From Vibrio stylophorae (GTDB lineage: Bacteria > Pseudomonadota > Gammaproteobacteria > Enterobacterales > Vibrionaceae), in the NCBI RefSeq assembly GCF_921293875.1, contig NZ_CAKLDI010000001.1, positions 1,861,915-1,925,914 on the forward strand: DNA of 64,000 nucleotides, read 5' to 3'. The translations under genes were made by a program, and so were the position numbers. The notes beneath the pieces were generated by a model, which was given only the letters and a program-made list of their open reading frames with translations, had not been told where the DNA came from and ran no database searches. Numbering within the stretch: the stretch's first letter is position 1; every line of letters begins with the position of its first letter. Below, one piece after another: positions 27,120 through 35,643 of the stretch.

Positions 27120-27499
27120 AACCATATCCCTCCGAGTACAGAAAGCACTAATGCGATACCAATAGCAATTATGGCGCTTTGCTTTCCTGCTTTCAGGCTT
27201 TCGCCAAACCCTAGATCCATGATTAAGTGACGCACACCTGCACAAATATGATATGCCGTCGCTGTCAATACAGACCAGAGAATGAGTTTCATCCACCAAT
27301 AACTGAGCCATATTTGCACCTCTGCAAATTGGCTTGGCGATGCGAGAGATTGGTTTAATAACCATAAGAGGGGGGCTAGAGAAAGAAATAGCACTACCCC
27401 GCTGATGCGATGCAAAATCGAGGCGATCGCAGGGATCGGAAAATGCATCGTCAACAGATCGAGATTGATCGGTCTTGATTGTTTCACGTTATTGCTCAC
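27113..27499 (-). CDS. sdhC: Succinate dehydrogenase cytochrome b556 subunit SdhC
   Basis: Membrane anchor of succinate dehydrogenase, 128 residues, three helices. RPINLDLLTMHFPIPAIASILHRISGVVLF is the conserved quinone-site region, and the histidine in TATAYHICAGVRHLIMDLG is the heme ligand. Translation starts at a GTG (27499); this keeps the N-terminal NVKQSRPINLDL aligned with the E. coli protein. The first nine bases of the gene, GTGAGCAAT, are complementary to RyhB. First gene of sdhCDAB-sucABCD. Confidence 0.94.
   Translation of the reverse strand: MSNNVKQSRPINLDLLTMHFPIPAIASILHRISGVVLFLSLAPLLWLLNQSLASPSQFAEVQIWLSYWWMKLILWSVLTATAYHICAGVRHLIMDLGFGESLKAGKQSAIIAIGIALVLSVLGGIWLW
27491..27499 (-). 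promoter_or_regulatory. Likely RyhB pairing site on the sdhC start
   Basis: The sdhC mRNA begins its coding region GTGAGCAAT, which is the exact complement of AUUGCUCAC in the E. coli RyhB core. sdhCDAB is repressed by RyhB in E. coli, although there the pairing is reported within the operon rather than at this codon. The same TGAGCAAT is found at the sodB start. Confidence 0.5.
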
Positions 27500-27673
27500 T
27501 CAGCTCATCTTGAGCATGTTATTGCGCGACTGTTCATGGATAAAAAAGCACCTATTCTTAACATGTTAGAAACAGGAACCACACTTATCCAGTTGAAACT
27601 ACGCTATAGTTATGATGAATCGAAAAACCACAGAAAACCTATTGTATTTAAAGGCTGTGTTTTCTATGGTGTG

Positions 27674-27693
27674 GGTTGAATTCATATTCAACC
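27674..27693. promoter_or_regulatory. Perfect inverted repeat in the sdhC-gltA region
   Basis: GGTTGAAT (27674-27681), spacer TCAT, ATTCAACC (27686-27693). Perfect 8-bp arms with a 4-bp spacer suit a dimeric repressor or a leader hairpin of the sdh transcript, about 175-195 bp upstream of sdhC. No regulator can be assigned. Confidence 0.4.
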
Positions 27694-27715
27694 GCCGAAT
27701 AGCAACAACAATATC

Positions 27716-27731
27716 GTTACATAACGGTTAC
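27716..27731. promoter_or_regulatory. Possible ArcA direct-repeat site
   Basis: GTTAC occurs at 27716-27720 and 27727-27731, an exact 11-bp period as in ArcA boxes (GTTAA-type direct repeats). A third GTTAC lies at 27757-27761. ArcA represses sdh and gltA in oxygen-poor E. coli, which makes the location sensible; the repeat units deviate from the consensus in the last base. Confidence 0.4.
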
Positions 27732-27811
27732 AAATAAAGCAATAGTAAACCGTGATGTTACTTTTATATATTGAATAGTTATTATGTAAGACACATTTTG
27801 TACGACGCGAA

Positions 27812-27840
27812 TTGACAAAGTTGAAATTGCCGCGTACAAA
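27812..27840 (+). promoter_or_regulatory. gltA sigma-70 promoter
   Basis: TTGACA (27812-27817), a 17-bp spacer, then TACAAA (27835-27840) as -10; transcript start predicted near 27847. It is bracketed by the inverted repeat ATTTTGTACG (27795-27804) and CGTACAAAAT (27833-27842), the right arm covering the -10. Confidence 0.6.
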
Positions 27841-27893
27841 ATATGCTCTTAATCTAGGATGATTAATTTCGCATAAAAACAAAGGAGAGTGTT

Positions 27894-29216
27894 ATGGCAG
27901 AGAAGACTGCGATCCTTCATATTGAAGGCAGAGAGGCGATCGAATTGCCAATCCTCAATGGCAGCATCGGCCCTGACGTAGTTGATGTGCGTGCGCTCGG
28001 AGCGAACGGCTATTTCACCTATGATCCTGGTTTTGTCGCAACAGCAGCTTGTGAATCAGCCATTACCTATATTGACGGCAACCAAGGCATCCTACTCCAC
28101 CGTGGCTATCCCATTGATCAATTAGCAAATAATGCTGATTATCTTGAAGTTTGCTATATCCTACTCTACGGCGAAGTTCCAACCCGCGCACAGTACGAAA
28201 GTTTCCTTGAAACTGTTACGCGCCACACCATGGTTCATGAGCAAATTGCAAGTTTCTTCCACGGTTTCCGCCGTGACGCACACCCAATGGCAATCATGTG
28301 TGGTGTGGTTGGTGCATTGGCTGCGTTCTACCACGACTCATTAGATATTAACGCTGACGAGCACCGTGAAATTGCCGCATATCGACTGCTATCGAAAATG
28401 CCAACACTGGCAGCCATGTGTTACAAATACTCCATTGGCCAGCCTTTCATCTATCCACGCAACGATCTCGATTACGCTGAAAACTTTATTCACATGATGT
28501 TCTCAACACCTTGTGAAGAGTATGAAGTGAACCCAGTGATCGCCCGTGCCATGGATAAGATCTTTATTTTGCATGCTGACCACGAACAAAACGCATCAAC
28601 CTCAACGGTTCGTCTTGCTGGCTCTTCAGGTGCTAACCCATTTGCCTGTATCGCGGCGGGTATTGCATCCCTTTGGGGCCCTGCGCATGGCGGTGCTAAT
28701 GAAGCCTGTTTACGTATGCTGGAAGAGATTGGTTCAGTCGACAATATTCCTGAATATATTGAGCGCGCAAAAGACAAAGACGATCCATTCCGTCTTATGG
28801 GCTTTGGCCACCGTGTTTACAAAAACTACGATCCTCGCGCCACAGTAATGCGTAATGCTTGCCATGAAGTACTGAAAGAGCTGGATATTGAAGACCCATT
28901 GCTTGATGTAGCCATGGAGCTTGAGCGTATTGCCCTTTCAGATGCCTACTTTATCGAGAAGAAACTCTATCCAAATGTGGATTTCTACTCAGGTATTATT
29001 CTCAAGGCCATTGGTATTCCTGTATCCATGTTTACTGTTATCTTTGCGATGTCACGAACCATTGGCTGGATCGCGCACTGGAACGAAATGCATGGCGACC
29101 CAGACAACCGTATTGGTCGTCCTCGCCAGCTCTATACCGGCGCTAAACGTCGCGATTTTCGTTCCATGGAAGAGCGCGAGTTGTGTCCAGAAGAGCCAGA
29201 ACAAATCATGGCTTAA
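27894..29216 (+). CDS. gltA: Citrate synthase
   Basis: GltA condenses oxaloacetate and acetyl-CoA to citrate, the entry step of the TCA cycle. The protein has 440 residues. Catalytic motifs are intact: [20 protein letters not shown] with the first active-site His, [28 protein letters not shown] with the second His, and the Asp in [10 protein letters not shown]. It is of the type II NADH-sensitive class by length. AAGGAG lies before the ATG. Divergent from sdhC with a shared control region. Confidence 0.97.
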   Translation: MAEKTAILHIEGREAIELPILNGSIGPDVVDVRALGANGYFTYDPGFVATAACESAITYIDGNQGILLHRGYPIDQLANNADYLEVCYILLYGEVPTRAQYESFLETVTRHTMVHEQIASFFHGFRRDAHPMAIMCGVVGALAAFYHDSLDINADEHREIAAYRLLSKMPTLAAMCYKYSIGQPFIYPRNDLDYAENFIHMMFSTPCEEYEVNPVIARAMDKIFILHADHEQNASTSTVRLAGSSGANPFACIAAGIASLWGPAHGGANEACLRMLEEIGSVDNIPEYIERAKDKDDPFRLMGFGHRVYKNYDPRATVMRNACHEVLKELDIEDPLLDVAMELERIALSDAYFIEKKLYPNVDFYSGIILKAIGIPVSMFTVIFAMSRTIGWIAHWNEMHGDPDNRIGRPRQLYTGAKRRDFRSMEERELCPEEPEQIMA

Positions 29217-29235
29217 GCTCTAGATACTTCAGAAA

Positions 29236-29265
29236 AATAAAAAGCCGCAATTGCGGCTTTTTATT
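29236..29265. terminator. Bidirectional terminator between gltA and ybgI
   Basis: AATAAAAAGCCGCAA and TTGCGGCTTTTTATT form a perfect palindrome at 29236-29265, with A and T runs, serving both convergent genes. Confidence 0.88.
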
Positions 29266-29293
29266 TTCTTAAAACACAGATTAAAGAGCGCTA

Positions 29294-30052
29294 TTAGACT
29301 GGATTATCCACATCAATAAAGGTCACATCAAAGCCATAGGTCTCAGCTAACCATTCACCCAAGGCTTTCACCCCACCACGCTCCGTCGCATGATGGCCCG
29401 CTGCAAAATAATGGATCCCCTGTTCTCTGGCGCTATGTGTGGTTCGCTCTGACACCTCACCAGAAATAAAGGCGTCAATTCCTTGCGCTGCCGCTTGATC
29501 AATAAAATCTTGCCCACCGCCAGTGCACCAAGCAATACGGCGAATCACCTGTGGCCCCGTATCACCAATATGCAAAGGCGCGCGCGCAAAAACGCGCTCA
29601 ATGCGATTGGTGAGGGTTTGAATATCAACAGGCTTTTCAAAATGGCCCTGCATTGCGATAGATTGCGGGTTATGTATTTCCAATCCACCATCGACTGTGA
29701 TCTCCAGCGCCTTGGCTAACATTGCGTTATTGCCTAGCGTCGGGTGAATATCCAGAGGTAAATGGTAGGCATAAAGGTTAATTTCATGCTGAATCAATGC
29801 AGCAATACGGCGGTATTTCATGCCACGTAGCGGCGCACTTTCACCTTTCCAAAAGAAGCCATGGTGCACTAACAAAGCATCGGCATGTTGTTCAATCGCA
29901 GCATCAATCAAAGCCTGACAAGCTGTCACGCCCGTCACAATTTTTCGAATCTGCTGTTTACCTTCGATCTGTAAACCATTTGGACAATAATCTTGAATCA
30001 GTTCAGGTCGCAATTCTTGATTGAGTCGCTGCTCAAGCTCAATGTTATTCAT
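29294..30052 (-). CDS. ybgI: Nif3-like dinuclear metal protein YbgI
   Basis: A 252-residue member of the Nif3/YbgI family, annotated variously as GTP cyclohydrolase I type 2 homologue. The metal ligands are visible: LLVHHGFFWKG, AYHLPLDIHPTLGNN and, near the C-terminus, FAAGHHATERGGVKALGEWL. The biological function remains unclear; cluster or lesion processing has been suggested for relatives. The start at 30052 (MNNIELEQ) follows GGTGGA; the frame reaches 30067. Confidence 0.9.
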   Translation of the reverse strand: MNNIELEQRLNQELRPELIQDYCPNGLQIEGKQQIRKIVTGVTACQALIDAAIEQHADALLVHHGFFWKGESAPLRGMKYRRIAALIQHEINLYAYHLPLDIHPTLGNNAMLAKALEITVDGGLEIHNPQSIAMQGHFEKPVDIQTLTNRIERVFARAPLHIGDTGPQVIRRIAWCTGGGQDFIDQAAAQGIDAFISGEVSERTTHSAREQGIHYFAAGHHATERGGVKALGEWLAETYGFDVTFIDVDNPV

Positions 30053-30121
30053 CAATATTTCCACCATTTTTTAGTCATGGTAATCATTTGAAAAATTGAG
30101 CGCAATCACCAAGAAACAGGA

Positions 30122-30328
30122 CTAATACAGTTCATCGCCAGGAACCGTTTTTTCAGATTGCTCTAACCAGACCGGCTTGTTGCTGGTTTTCATCCACAAT
30201 CGATGCAAATAACTGTAGCAACGGCGTCGTAAGCGAGGAAATAAAATGGTAGGAAAAGCCAAAATGCCTAACAACAGTGCAACGATACGGCGAAGCACCA
30301 CTTTATAAAGAGGGTATGAGGTATACAT
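30122..30328 (-). CDS. ybfA: YbfA-like small membrane protein (DUF2517)
   Basis: A 68-residue protein with one hydrophobic segment (about 13-32, RIVALLLGILAFPTILF) followed by RLRRRCYSYLHRLWMKTSNKPVWLEQSEK. This RxYSYLHRxWxKTSxKPVWxxQxEK pattern matches E. coli YbfA, a DUF2517 protein of unknown function. It probably sits in the inner membrane with the basic part in the cytoplasm. It lies 69 bp upstream of ybgI on the same strand. Confidence 0.8.
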   Translation of the reverse strand: MYTSYPLYKVVLRRIVALLLGILAFPTILFPRLRRRCYSYLHRLWMKTSNKPVWLEQSEKTVPGDELY

Positions 30329-30440
30329 CCGTGTCTAACTCTGCTTAGAATAATGAACTATCATCTTAAACCTGTATCGTGATGGAAATCAGTTTATTTC
30401 CGTTAAATTTCCTCAAAAAAGAGGGTGCCCGATCACAAAT

Positions 30441-31223
30441 ATGATGAAACCCCAAACTCACTTTACCCATCCCTTAGATTGGCTTCATCAAGCACCTTCT
30501 TTGGTGCTGGGGCATCACTGGATTTTTACGCCAGAGCACCCATTGTGGCAAAGCCATTCTCAACAATGGCCAACCATACCTCAGCCCTTGCCTCGCGCTG
30601 TCGGCCACTATTATCAATTGCTGTGGCGATTATGGATTCAGTCACATCCAATGCTTGATTTAGTCGCAGAAGAGATCCAAATACAAGGAGAACAACGAAC
30701 TTTAGGGGCCATCGATTTTATCGTGCACAATAAAATCAATCATCGCTTTGAGCATTGGGAAGTAGCCTGCAAATTCTACCTCGCTTATCAAGGCCAATGG
30801 CTTGGCCCCAATGCGTCCGATAGCTTGACACGAAAAATGACACATATGTTGGCACATCAATTACCGCTGAGTCAGCACGATACCATTGCCAAACGCTGGC
30901 CTATTAAAGCTCGACGACTCATTTTACAAGGGCGTCTTTATACAGCCAGAGACCAGAATCAAAAATACGCTCTGATTCAAGAAAACAGCGGCTGGCAAAT
31001 CAATCCCAATGCCCTACAAGGGTGGTGGCGATATCAGCCTTATCAAGGCGACGAGCCCATTCTCCAACTTCATAAGCCCAATTGGCTCACTCAAGCCCGT
31101 GCAACACCGGTGACATCGCATCAGCTTGATCCGCATCAGTCGACACATATTGTCGATCCACTGGGACAGTTTGGCTTTATTATGCCCCAAAGCTGGCCAA
31201 ACCTTGGACCATCTGCCGTTTAA
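30441..31223 (+). CDS. DUF1853 family protein
   Basis: A 260-residue cytoplasmic protein without signal or membrane segment. The central part has LGAIDFIVHNKINHRFEHWEVACKFYLAYQG, the conserved core of DUF1853. The spacing of the Asp in IDFIV from E-x-x-x-K in WEVACKF resembles the PD-(D/E)XK nuclease core, so a nuclease-like fold is possible; this is inference and the function is unknown. ATGs at 30441 and 30444 compete, and no good ribosome-binding site is seen. Divergent from ybfA-ybgI. Confidence 0.75.
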   Translation: MMKPQTHFTHPLDWLHQAPSLVLGHHWIFTPEHPLWQSHSQQWPTIPQPLPRAVGHYYQLLWRLWIQSHPMLDLVAEEIQIQGEQRTLGAIDFIVHNKINHRFEHWEVACKFYLAYQGQWLGPNASDSLTRKMTHMLAHQLPLSQHDTIAKRWPIKARRLILQGRLYTARDQNQKYALIQENSGWQINPNALQGWWRYQPYQGDEPILQLHKPNWLTQARATPVTSHQLDPHQSTHIVDPLGQFGFIMPQSWPNLGPSAV

Positions 31224-31253
31224 CCGCTCAAAAACGAAAACTTATCTCGCAGT

Positions 31254-31289
31254 AAAAAAAAACGTAGCTACGGGAGCTACGTTTTTTTT
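31254..31289. terminator. Bidirectional terminator between the DUF1853 gene and pgm
   Basis: A run of nine A's leads into ACGTAGCT, loop ACGGG, AGCTACGT and eight T's. It serves both convergent genes. Confidence 0.9.
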
Positions 31290-31333
31290 CATTTAAAATT
31301 AAGCGCTCATTTGCATAAGCTTCAGTCCGCAGC

Positions 31334-32974
31334 TTACGCCACATTCATGGCAAATACTGCATCCACAATTTGCTGCGCTTCAATCTCAATTTGTTTGCGA
31401 TGCGCCTCACCACAAAAGCTCTCACAATAAATTTTGTACATCGCTTCTGTGCCAGATGGACGAGCGGCAAACCAACCATTTTCAGTCATCACTTTCAAAC
31501 CACCAATGGCCTCGCCATTTCCCGGCGCATGGGTCAGACTCTGAATAATCGGATCGCCAGCCAATGTTGTCGCGGTAACATCACTGGCACTCATGGCCTG
31601 CAAACAAGCTTTTTGGCTTTCATTGGCTGGTGCCTGCAAACGCGCATAGCTTGCTTCACCATATTTTTGTGCCAACTGCTCATAGTATTGCTGTGGCGTT
31701 AGGCCTGTCACTGCCATGATTTCTGCAGCAAGCAAACACAGCACGATACCATCTTTGTCTGTGCTCCATGGCGAACCATCAAAGCGCAGCAAAGATGCAC
31801 CCGCACTCTCTTCACCACCAAAGCCAAGCGCACCGGTATGTAAGCCTTCCACAAACCACTTAAAACCAACCGGCACCTCACAAAGCTCACGTCCTAACCC
31901 TGCGACAACGCGATCAATCAAGGCGCTAGACACCAAAGTTTTACCAACGGCGACATCAGATCCCCACTGCGGACGATGCTGGAATAGATAATCGATACAT
32001 ACCGCAAGAAAATGATTTGGATTCATTAAGCCTTTTGGCGTCACAATGCCGTGGCGGTCAAAATCAGGATCATTTGCAAAGGCAAGATCATAATCATCTT
32101 TCAAAGCCAGCAGCTGACTCATGGCATAGGGTGAGGAGCAATCCATACGGATGACACCATCTTTATCCAAAGGCATAAAGCGAAAATCGGCTTCAACGCG
32201 CTCATTGACCACAGTCAAATCTAGCTGATACTGCTCAGCAATCGCTTGCCAATAAGCAATCCCCGCGCCGCCTAAAGGATCAACCGCAAGCTTTAATTGC
32301 GCCTTTTGAATCGCAGCCATATCAATGACATTGACCAAATCTGTCACATAGCTCGGAACCAAATCTTGCTGCGTCACTTGGCTAAGCGCCGTTAGATAAT
32401 CAACGCGCTTCACTTCACTCAGCTCGCCGGCAAGTAGCGCATTGGCACGATTCTCAATGGCTTTGGTAAAGCGCGCCTCAGCAGGGCCGCCATGTGGCGG
32501 GTTGTATTTAATGCCACCATCTTGCGGCGGATTATGGGATGGCGTAATCACGATGCCATCAGCAAGCTGAGCGTGCTGACGGTTATACTGCAAGATTGCA
32601 TGAGAAATCGCAGGCGTTGGGGTATAACCTAGATCCTGTTGCACAATCACATCAACATGATTGGCTATCAGCACTTCAATGGCACTTCGAAATGCCACTT
32701 CAGAAAGGGCATGGGTATCTTTACCCAAATAAAGCGGACCTGTGATCCCCTCTTGCAGACGAATATCTGCAATCGCTTGGCAAATGGCCCAAATATGATG
32801 TTGGTTGAACGTAGATAAATCAGCACACCCACGATGTCCCGAAGTACCAAAAGCCACTTGCTGACTTTTTAATTGCGGCTTCGGTGTCAATGAGTAGTAA
32901 TTAGCAACGAGCGAAGGGATATCATGAAGATCACAAGAGCTGGCCAACTGGCCAGCACGAGGATGTTGAGGCAT
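31334..32974 (-). CDS. pgm: Phosphoglucomutase (alpha-D-glucose-specific)
   Basis: Pgm interconverts glucose 1-phosphate and glucose 6-phosphate, linking glycolysis with glycogen, UDP-glucose and envelope sugars. The 546-residue protein shows the substrate-binding FGTSGHRG, the phosphoserine loop [24 protein letters not shown], the metal-binding DPDFDRHG and the sugar-recognition [12 protein letters not shown] 32974 is 10 bases after AAGGA. It follows seqA by 27 bp, the same operon order as in E. coli. Confidence 0.96.
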   Translation of the reverse strand: MPQHPRAGQLASSCDLHDIPSLVANYYSLTPKPQLKSQQVAFGTSGHRGCADLSTFNQHHIWAICQAIADIRLQEGITGPLYLGKDTHALSEVAFRSAIEVLIANHVDVIVQQDLGYTPTPAISHAILQYNRQHAQLADGIVITPSHNPPQDGGIKYNPPHGGPAEARFTKAIENRANALLAGELSEVKRVDYLTALSQVTQQDLVPSYVTDLVNVIDMAAIQKAQLKLAVDPLGGAGIAYWQAIAEQYQLDLTVVNERVEADFRFMPLDKDGVIRMDCSSPYAMSQLLALKDDYDLAFANDPDFDRHGIVTPKGLMNPNHFLAVCIDYLFQHRPQWGSDVAVGKTLVSSALIDRVVAGLGRELCEVPVGFKWFVEGLHTGALGFGGEESAGASLLRFDGSPWSTDKDGIVLCLLAAEIMAVTGLTPQQYYEQLAQKYGEASYARLQAPANESQKACLQAMSASDVTATTLAGDPIIQSLTHAPGNGEAIGGLKVMTENGWFAARPSGTEAMYKIYCESFCGEAHRKQIEIEAQQIVDAVFAMNVA

Positions 32975-33001
32975 AAATTACGCGTCCTTGTCGGTCGGTG
33001 A

Positions 33002-33553
33002 TTAAATTGCGTTGGCAATACGCTCACATTCTTCTTCACCGTACCCCATACGCTGCATCATCTGGATAATCATCTGACGCTTACGACCGGTGTTTGTATT
33101 CGTGATCACCCAAAATGGTGTTTCAGGGATCTGTTTTGGTTTGGTGGTATTCCCGTTTGCCAACAGTGTTTGTGCATTATCAGCAAAGTAAACACGGGTG
33201 CGTCCTTTGATTGCTGCTGCATCAGAGAAAGCTTGCGGATTTTGCTGATACAGTGCTGTGAGAATCATCATAAAACGACCAATCACTCGCGATTGCTGCG
33301 TAAAGTGACTGGAGTTCAGCACAGACTCTAAGTTGATACTACGACGTGCTTGTGTGGTTGGTTCACCCACAACAATTGGTTTTGCTGGCACAGCTAGCGT
33401 GCTTTCGACGGCTGCGACAGTGGACTCAGCAGCAGCGCTTTGCGCTGGCACATGCAACAAGCGGCGCAGGATATCCGAGGCGCTCTCACCAATATGTTGA
33501 GTTTGGCCAGCAATATAACGGTATAGGTCTTCGTCTACTTCAATAGTCTTCAT
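33002..33553 (-). CDS. seqA: Replication initiation negative modulator SeqA
   Basis: SeqA binds hemimethylated GATC sites, sequesters oriC after initiation and organises new DNA. The 183 residues comprise the N-terminal oligomerisation domain (MKTIEVDEDLYRYIAGQTQHIGESASDILRRLL in outline), a linker rich in Ala, Val and Pro (about 38-65), and the C-terminal DNA-binding domain with TRVYFADNAQTLLANGNTTKP and FWVITNTNTGRKRQMI. The frame extends 24 codons upstream but MKTIEVDEDLY after AAGG is the start. Divergent from ybfF. Confidence 0.96.
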   Translation of the reverse strand: MKTIEVDEDLYRYIAGQTQHIGESASDILRRLLHVPAQSAAAESTVAAVESTLAVPAKPIVVGEPTTQARRSINLESVLNSSHFTQQSRVIGRFMMILTALYQQNPQAFSDAAAIKGRTRVYFADNAQTLLANGNTTKPKQIPETPFWVITNTNTGRKRQMIIQMMQRMGYGEEECERIANAI

Positions 33554-33647
33554 GGTGCCTTGGTCATGATTCGATAAAATAACTGCGACAGTATACCCAT
33601 AACTCGAGGTATACTCTACGTTCAATCACCGATATTAAGAGAGCAAT

Positions 33648-34445
33648 ATGGATCTTCACTTTCGTGTCCAAGGTCAAGGTGACCCCGTTATTCTGATGCA
33701 CGGTCTATTTGGAAGCTTAGATAACCTTGGTCTTTTAGCCAAAGAATTAAGTAAAGATTATCAGGTGATTAGCGTTGATTTACGCAACCACGGTCAATCC
33801 CCCCACTCACCACGGGTGAGCTATGCGCTGATGGCAGAAGATGTACTGAATGTGATGCATCGCCTCAATTTGCCGCGCGCCATTGTGATTGGCCACTCCA
33901 TGGGCGGTAAAGTTGCCATGAAACTCGCGCAAGACTGGCCAGAGCAAGTTCGCGCCTTAGTGGTATTGGATATTGCGCCAGTGCTCTACCCATTTCGCCG
34001 TCACGATGCAATTTTTGCCGGCCTGCGTGAAGTTGCCGGCGCGCCGCCAAAAAGTCGTAGTGAAGCAGATAGCTTACTGGCACTTCATATTGACACGCCC
34101 TTCGTGCGCCAATTTTTAGGAAAATCACTGTATCGCGGTGAGGACAGCCGCTATCACTGGCGTTTTCATGTTCGCGCACTCTCCGATAATTATGAAGCCA
34201 TTATGGGATGGCCCAATCCATCGGTTTATCATGGCCCAGCACTACTGCTCAAAGGTCATTTATCTGAATATGTTCAACTTGAGCACAAAGATGCGATTGT
34301 TAGCCAATTCCCAGCGATGAAAACCCATATCATTGCCAACACGGGCCACTGGCTACATGCCGAAAAACCAGAGAGCGTCCATCGACATATTCGCCAATTT
34401 TTAACGACATTAGCACATGAAAATCATGAACCGCTTATGCTATAG
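33648..34445 (+). CDS. ybfF: Alpha/beta-hydrolase esterase YbfF
   Basis: A 265-residue alpha/beta-hydrolase. HGLFGSLDNLG contains the oxyanion motif, GHSMGGK the nucleophilic Ser, and NTGHWLHAEKPE the catalytic His; VVLDIAPV is typical of YbfF. E. coli YbfF hydrolyses short acyl esters and acyl-CoAs in vitro; the physiological substrate is unclear. It is divergent from seqA, as in E. coli, and is followed by the DUF2788 gene and ybfE. Confidence 0.92.
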   Translation: MDLHFRVQGQGDPVILMHGLFGSLDNLGLLAKELSKDYQVISVDLRNHGQSPHSPRVSYALMAEDVLNVMHRLNLPRAIVIGHSMGGKVAMKLAQDWPEQVRALVVLDIAPVLYPFRRHDAIFAGLREVAGAPPKSRSEADSLLALHIDTPFVRQFLGKSLYRGEDSRYHWRFHVRALSDNYEAIMGWPNPSVYHGPALLLKGHLSEYVQLEHKDAIVSQFPAMKTHIIANTGHWLHAEKPESVHRHIRQFLTTLAHENHEPLML

Positions 34446-34478
34446 TGCGCGCTAAACGCAATAAAGCGGCTTGTTATC

Positions 34479-34694
34479 ATGTTTTATGAGTACATTCCGA
34501 TCCTCGAAACCTTAGGTTTTGACCTACTGATTGCCGCGCTTTTTTTACTAATTGCGCTAGCAATTCGCGATGTGCTCAAACAAGGCAAAGTCCCCCCTTT
34601 CGGGCAATTTGCCGTTTGGTTTGTCCTATTTTTGGGATGCTTCGGCTTTATTCTCAAGGGCATTCTTAAGCTACTCTGGCAGGATGCAAGCTAG
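34479..34694 (+). CDS. DUF2788 small membrane protein
   Basis: A 71-residue protein with two hydrophobic helices (about 11-29 and 43-65) separated by the loop RDVLKQGKVPPFGQF, which is the conserved part of DUF2788. It is likely an inner-membrane protein of unknown function. It lies 33 bp after ybfF and 19 bp before ybfE on the same strand, a placement shared with other vibrio-type genomes. Confidence 0.8.
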   Translation: MFYEYIPILETLGFDLLIAALFLLIALAIRDVLKQGKVPPFGQFAVWFVLFLGCFGFILKGILKLLWQDAS

Positions 34695-34713
34695 CTTCAC
34701 GACATAACTGTAT

Positions 34714-35007
34714 ATGGCCAAAGAACAGAACGATCGCACGACACTGGATCTCTTTGCAGATGAGAAACGTCCCGGGCGACCAAGAACCAGCCCCCTGAGT
34801 CGTGCTGCGCAATTAAAAATTAATAAACGAAACCAACTCAAACGCGACAAAGCGCGCGGTTTACGTCGTATTGAAATTAAAGTTGAGCAAACCGTCGTTG
34901 ATGCACTAAACGTGCTGGCGGATCAACAAGGCTTAAGTCGTAGTGAGTTGATTGAAACCATTTTAATTGAGAAATTGGGTTGTGCGCCTGAGACTCATTC
35001 AGCATAA
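34714..35007 (+). CDS. ybfE: LexA-regulated-type DNA-binding protein YbfE
   Basis: A 97-residue basic protein. The N-terminal DRTTLDLFADEKRPGRPRT and INKRNQLKRDKARGLRR are near-identical to E. coli YbfE; the C-terminal half (VDALNVLADQQGLSRSELIETILIEKL) looks like a ribbon-helix-helix domain. E. coli ybfE is in the SOS regulon. Here ACTGTATAT around the start is only half of a LexA box, with no properly spaced ACAG, so SOS control is not supported by sequence. It precedes fldA. Confidence 0.9.
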   Translation: MAKEQNDRTTLDLFADEKRPGRPRTSPLSRAAQLKINKRNQLKRDKARGLRRIEIKVEQTVVDALNVLADQQGLSRSELIETILIEKLGCAPETHSA

Positions 35008-35043
35008 ATCGCGCATTGACCCAGAAGAACAGGTAGAAAAAAT

Positions 35044-35571
35044 ATGGCAAGTGTAGGCATCTTTTTCGGTAGCGATACTGGCAACACAGAAGCTGTTGCG
35101 AAAATGATTCAAAAAGAGCTGGGTCAGCACATGGTTGATGTTTTTGACATCGCCAATGCAAGCCAAGAGCAACTCAATGATTTTGACTTACTGCTACTTG
35201 GTATTCCAACGTGGTACTACGGCGAAGCGCAGTGTGACTGGGATGATTTCTTTCCACAGTTAGAAGGCATCGACTTCTCAACCAAGCTTGTGGCTATTTT
35301 TGGCTGTGGTGACCAAGAAGATTATGCAGAGTACTTCTGCGATTCCATGGGCGAGCTTGCACGCATCGTTGAAAGCAAAGGCGCAACAATTGTCGGCAAC
35401 TGGCCAACCACTGGCTATGAGTTTGAATCTTCAAAAGCTGTGATTGGTGATGATCTATTTGTCGGCCTGTGTATTGATGAAGACCGCCAACCAGAACTAA
35501 CAGAATCACGCGTAAAAGCTTGGTCTGCTCAAGTCTACGAAGAGATGTGCTTGGCCGAGCTTGAAGACTAA
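35044..35571 (+). CDS. fldA: Flavodoxin FldA
   Basis: A 175-residue FMN electron carrier. The phosphate loop GSDTGNTEAVAK is at about 9-20, IPTWYYGEAQCDWDDF binds the isoalloxazine ring, and FGCGDQEDYAEYFCD is typical of long-chain flavodoxins. FldA donates electrons to IspG/IspH, biotin synthase and radical-SAM activases, replacing ferredoxin in low iron. Location next to fur matches E. coli and vibrios. Confidence 0.96.
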   Translation: MASVGIFFGSDTGNTEAVAKMIQKELGQHMVDVFDIANASQEQLNDFDLLLLGIPTWYYGEAQCDWDDFFPQLEGIDFSTKLVAIFGCGDQEDYAEYFCDSMGELARIVESKGATIVGNWPTTGYEFESSKAVIGDDLFVGLCIDEDRQPELTESRVKAWSAQVYEEMCLAELED

Positions 35572-35606
35572 TCTTCACTTTGCTTGTAATAATACAGCAC
35601 ATGATT

Positions 35607-35631
35607 AAAACGCACTTCGGTGCGTTTTTTT
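35607..35631 (+). terminator. Rho-independent terminator after fldA
   Basis: AAAACGCAC (35607-35615), TTCG tetraloop, GTGCGTTTTTTT (35620-35631). It separates fldA from fur, giving fur its own transcript. Confidence 0.9.
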
Positions 35632-35643
35632 ATACCGGTTATC

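Larger units (their letters stand above)
27500..27893. other. Regulatory region between sdhC and gltA, no gene
   Basis: The 394-bp divergent region holds no gene. Visible elements: a perfect hairpin GGTTGAAT-TCAT-ATTCAACC (27674-27693), an ArcA-like direct repeat (27716-27731), a 10-bp inverted repeat around the gltA promoter (27795-27842), and the promoter itself. A clear sdhC promoter was not found by eye. Confidence 0.6.

Noticed and set aside
27688-27882. Minus-strand 64-codon frame in the sdhC-gltA gap
   Set aside because: Cys/Tyr/Asn-rich, covers the gltA promoter, no ribosome-binding site.
34700-34750. LexA box at the ybfE start
   Set aside because: ACTGTATAT gives one half-site, but the nearest ACAG is 13 bases after CTGT rather than 8.
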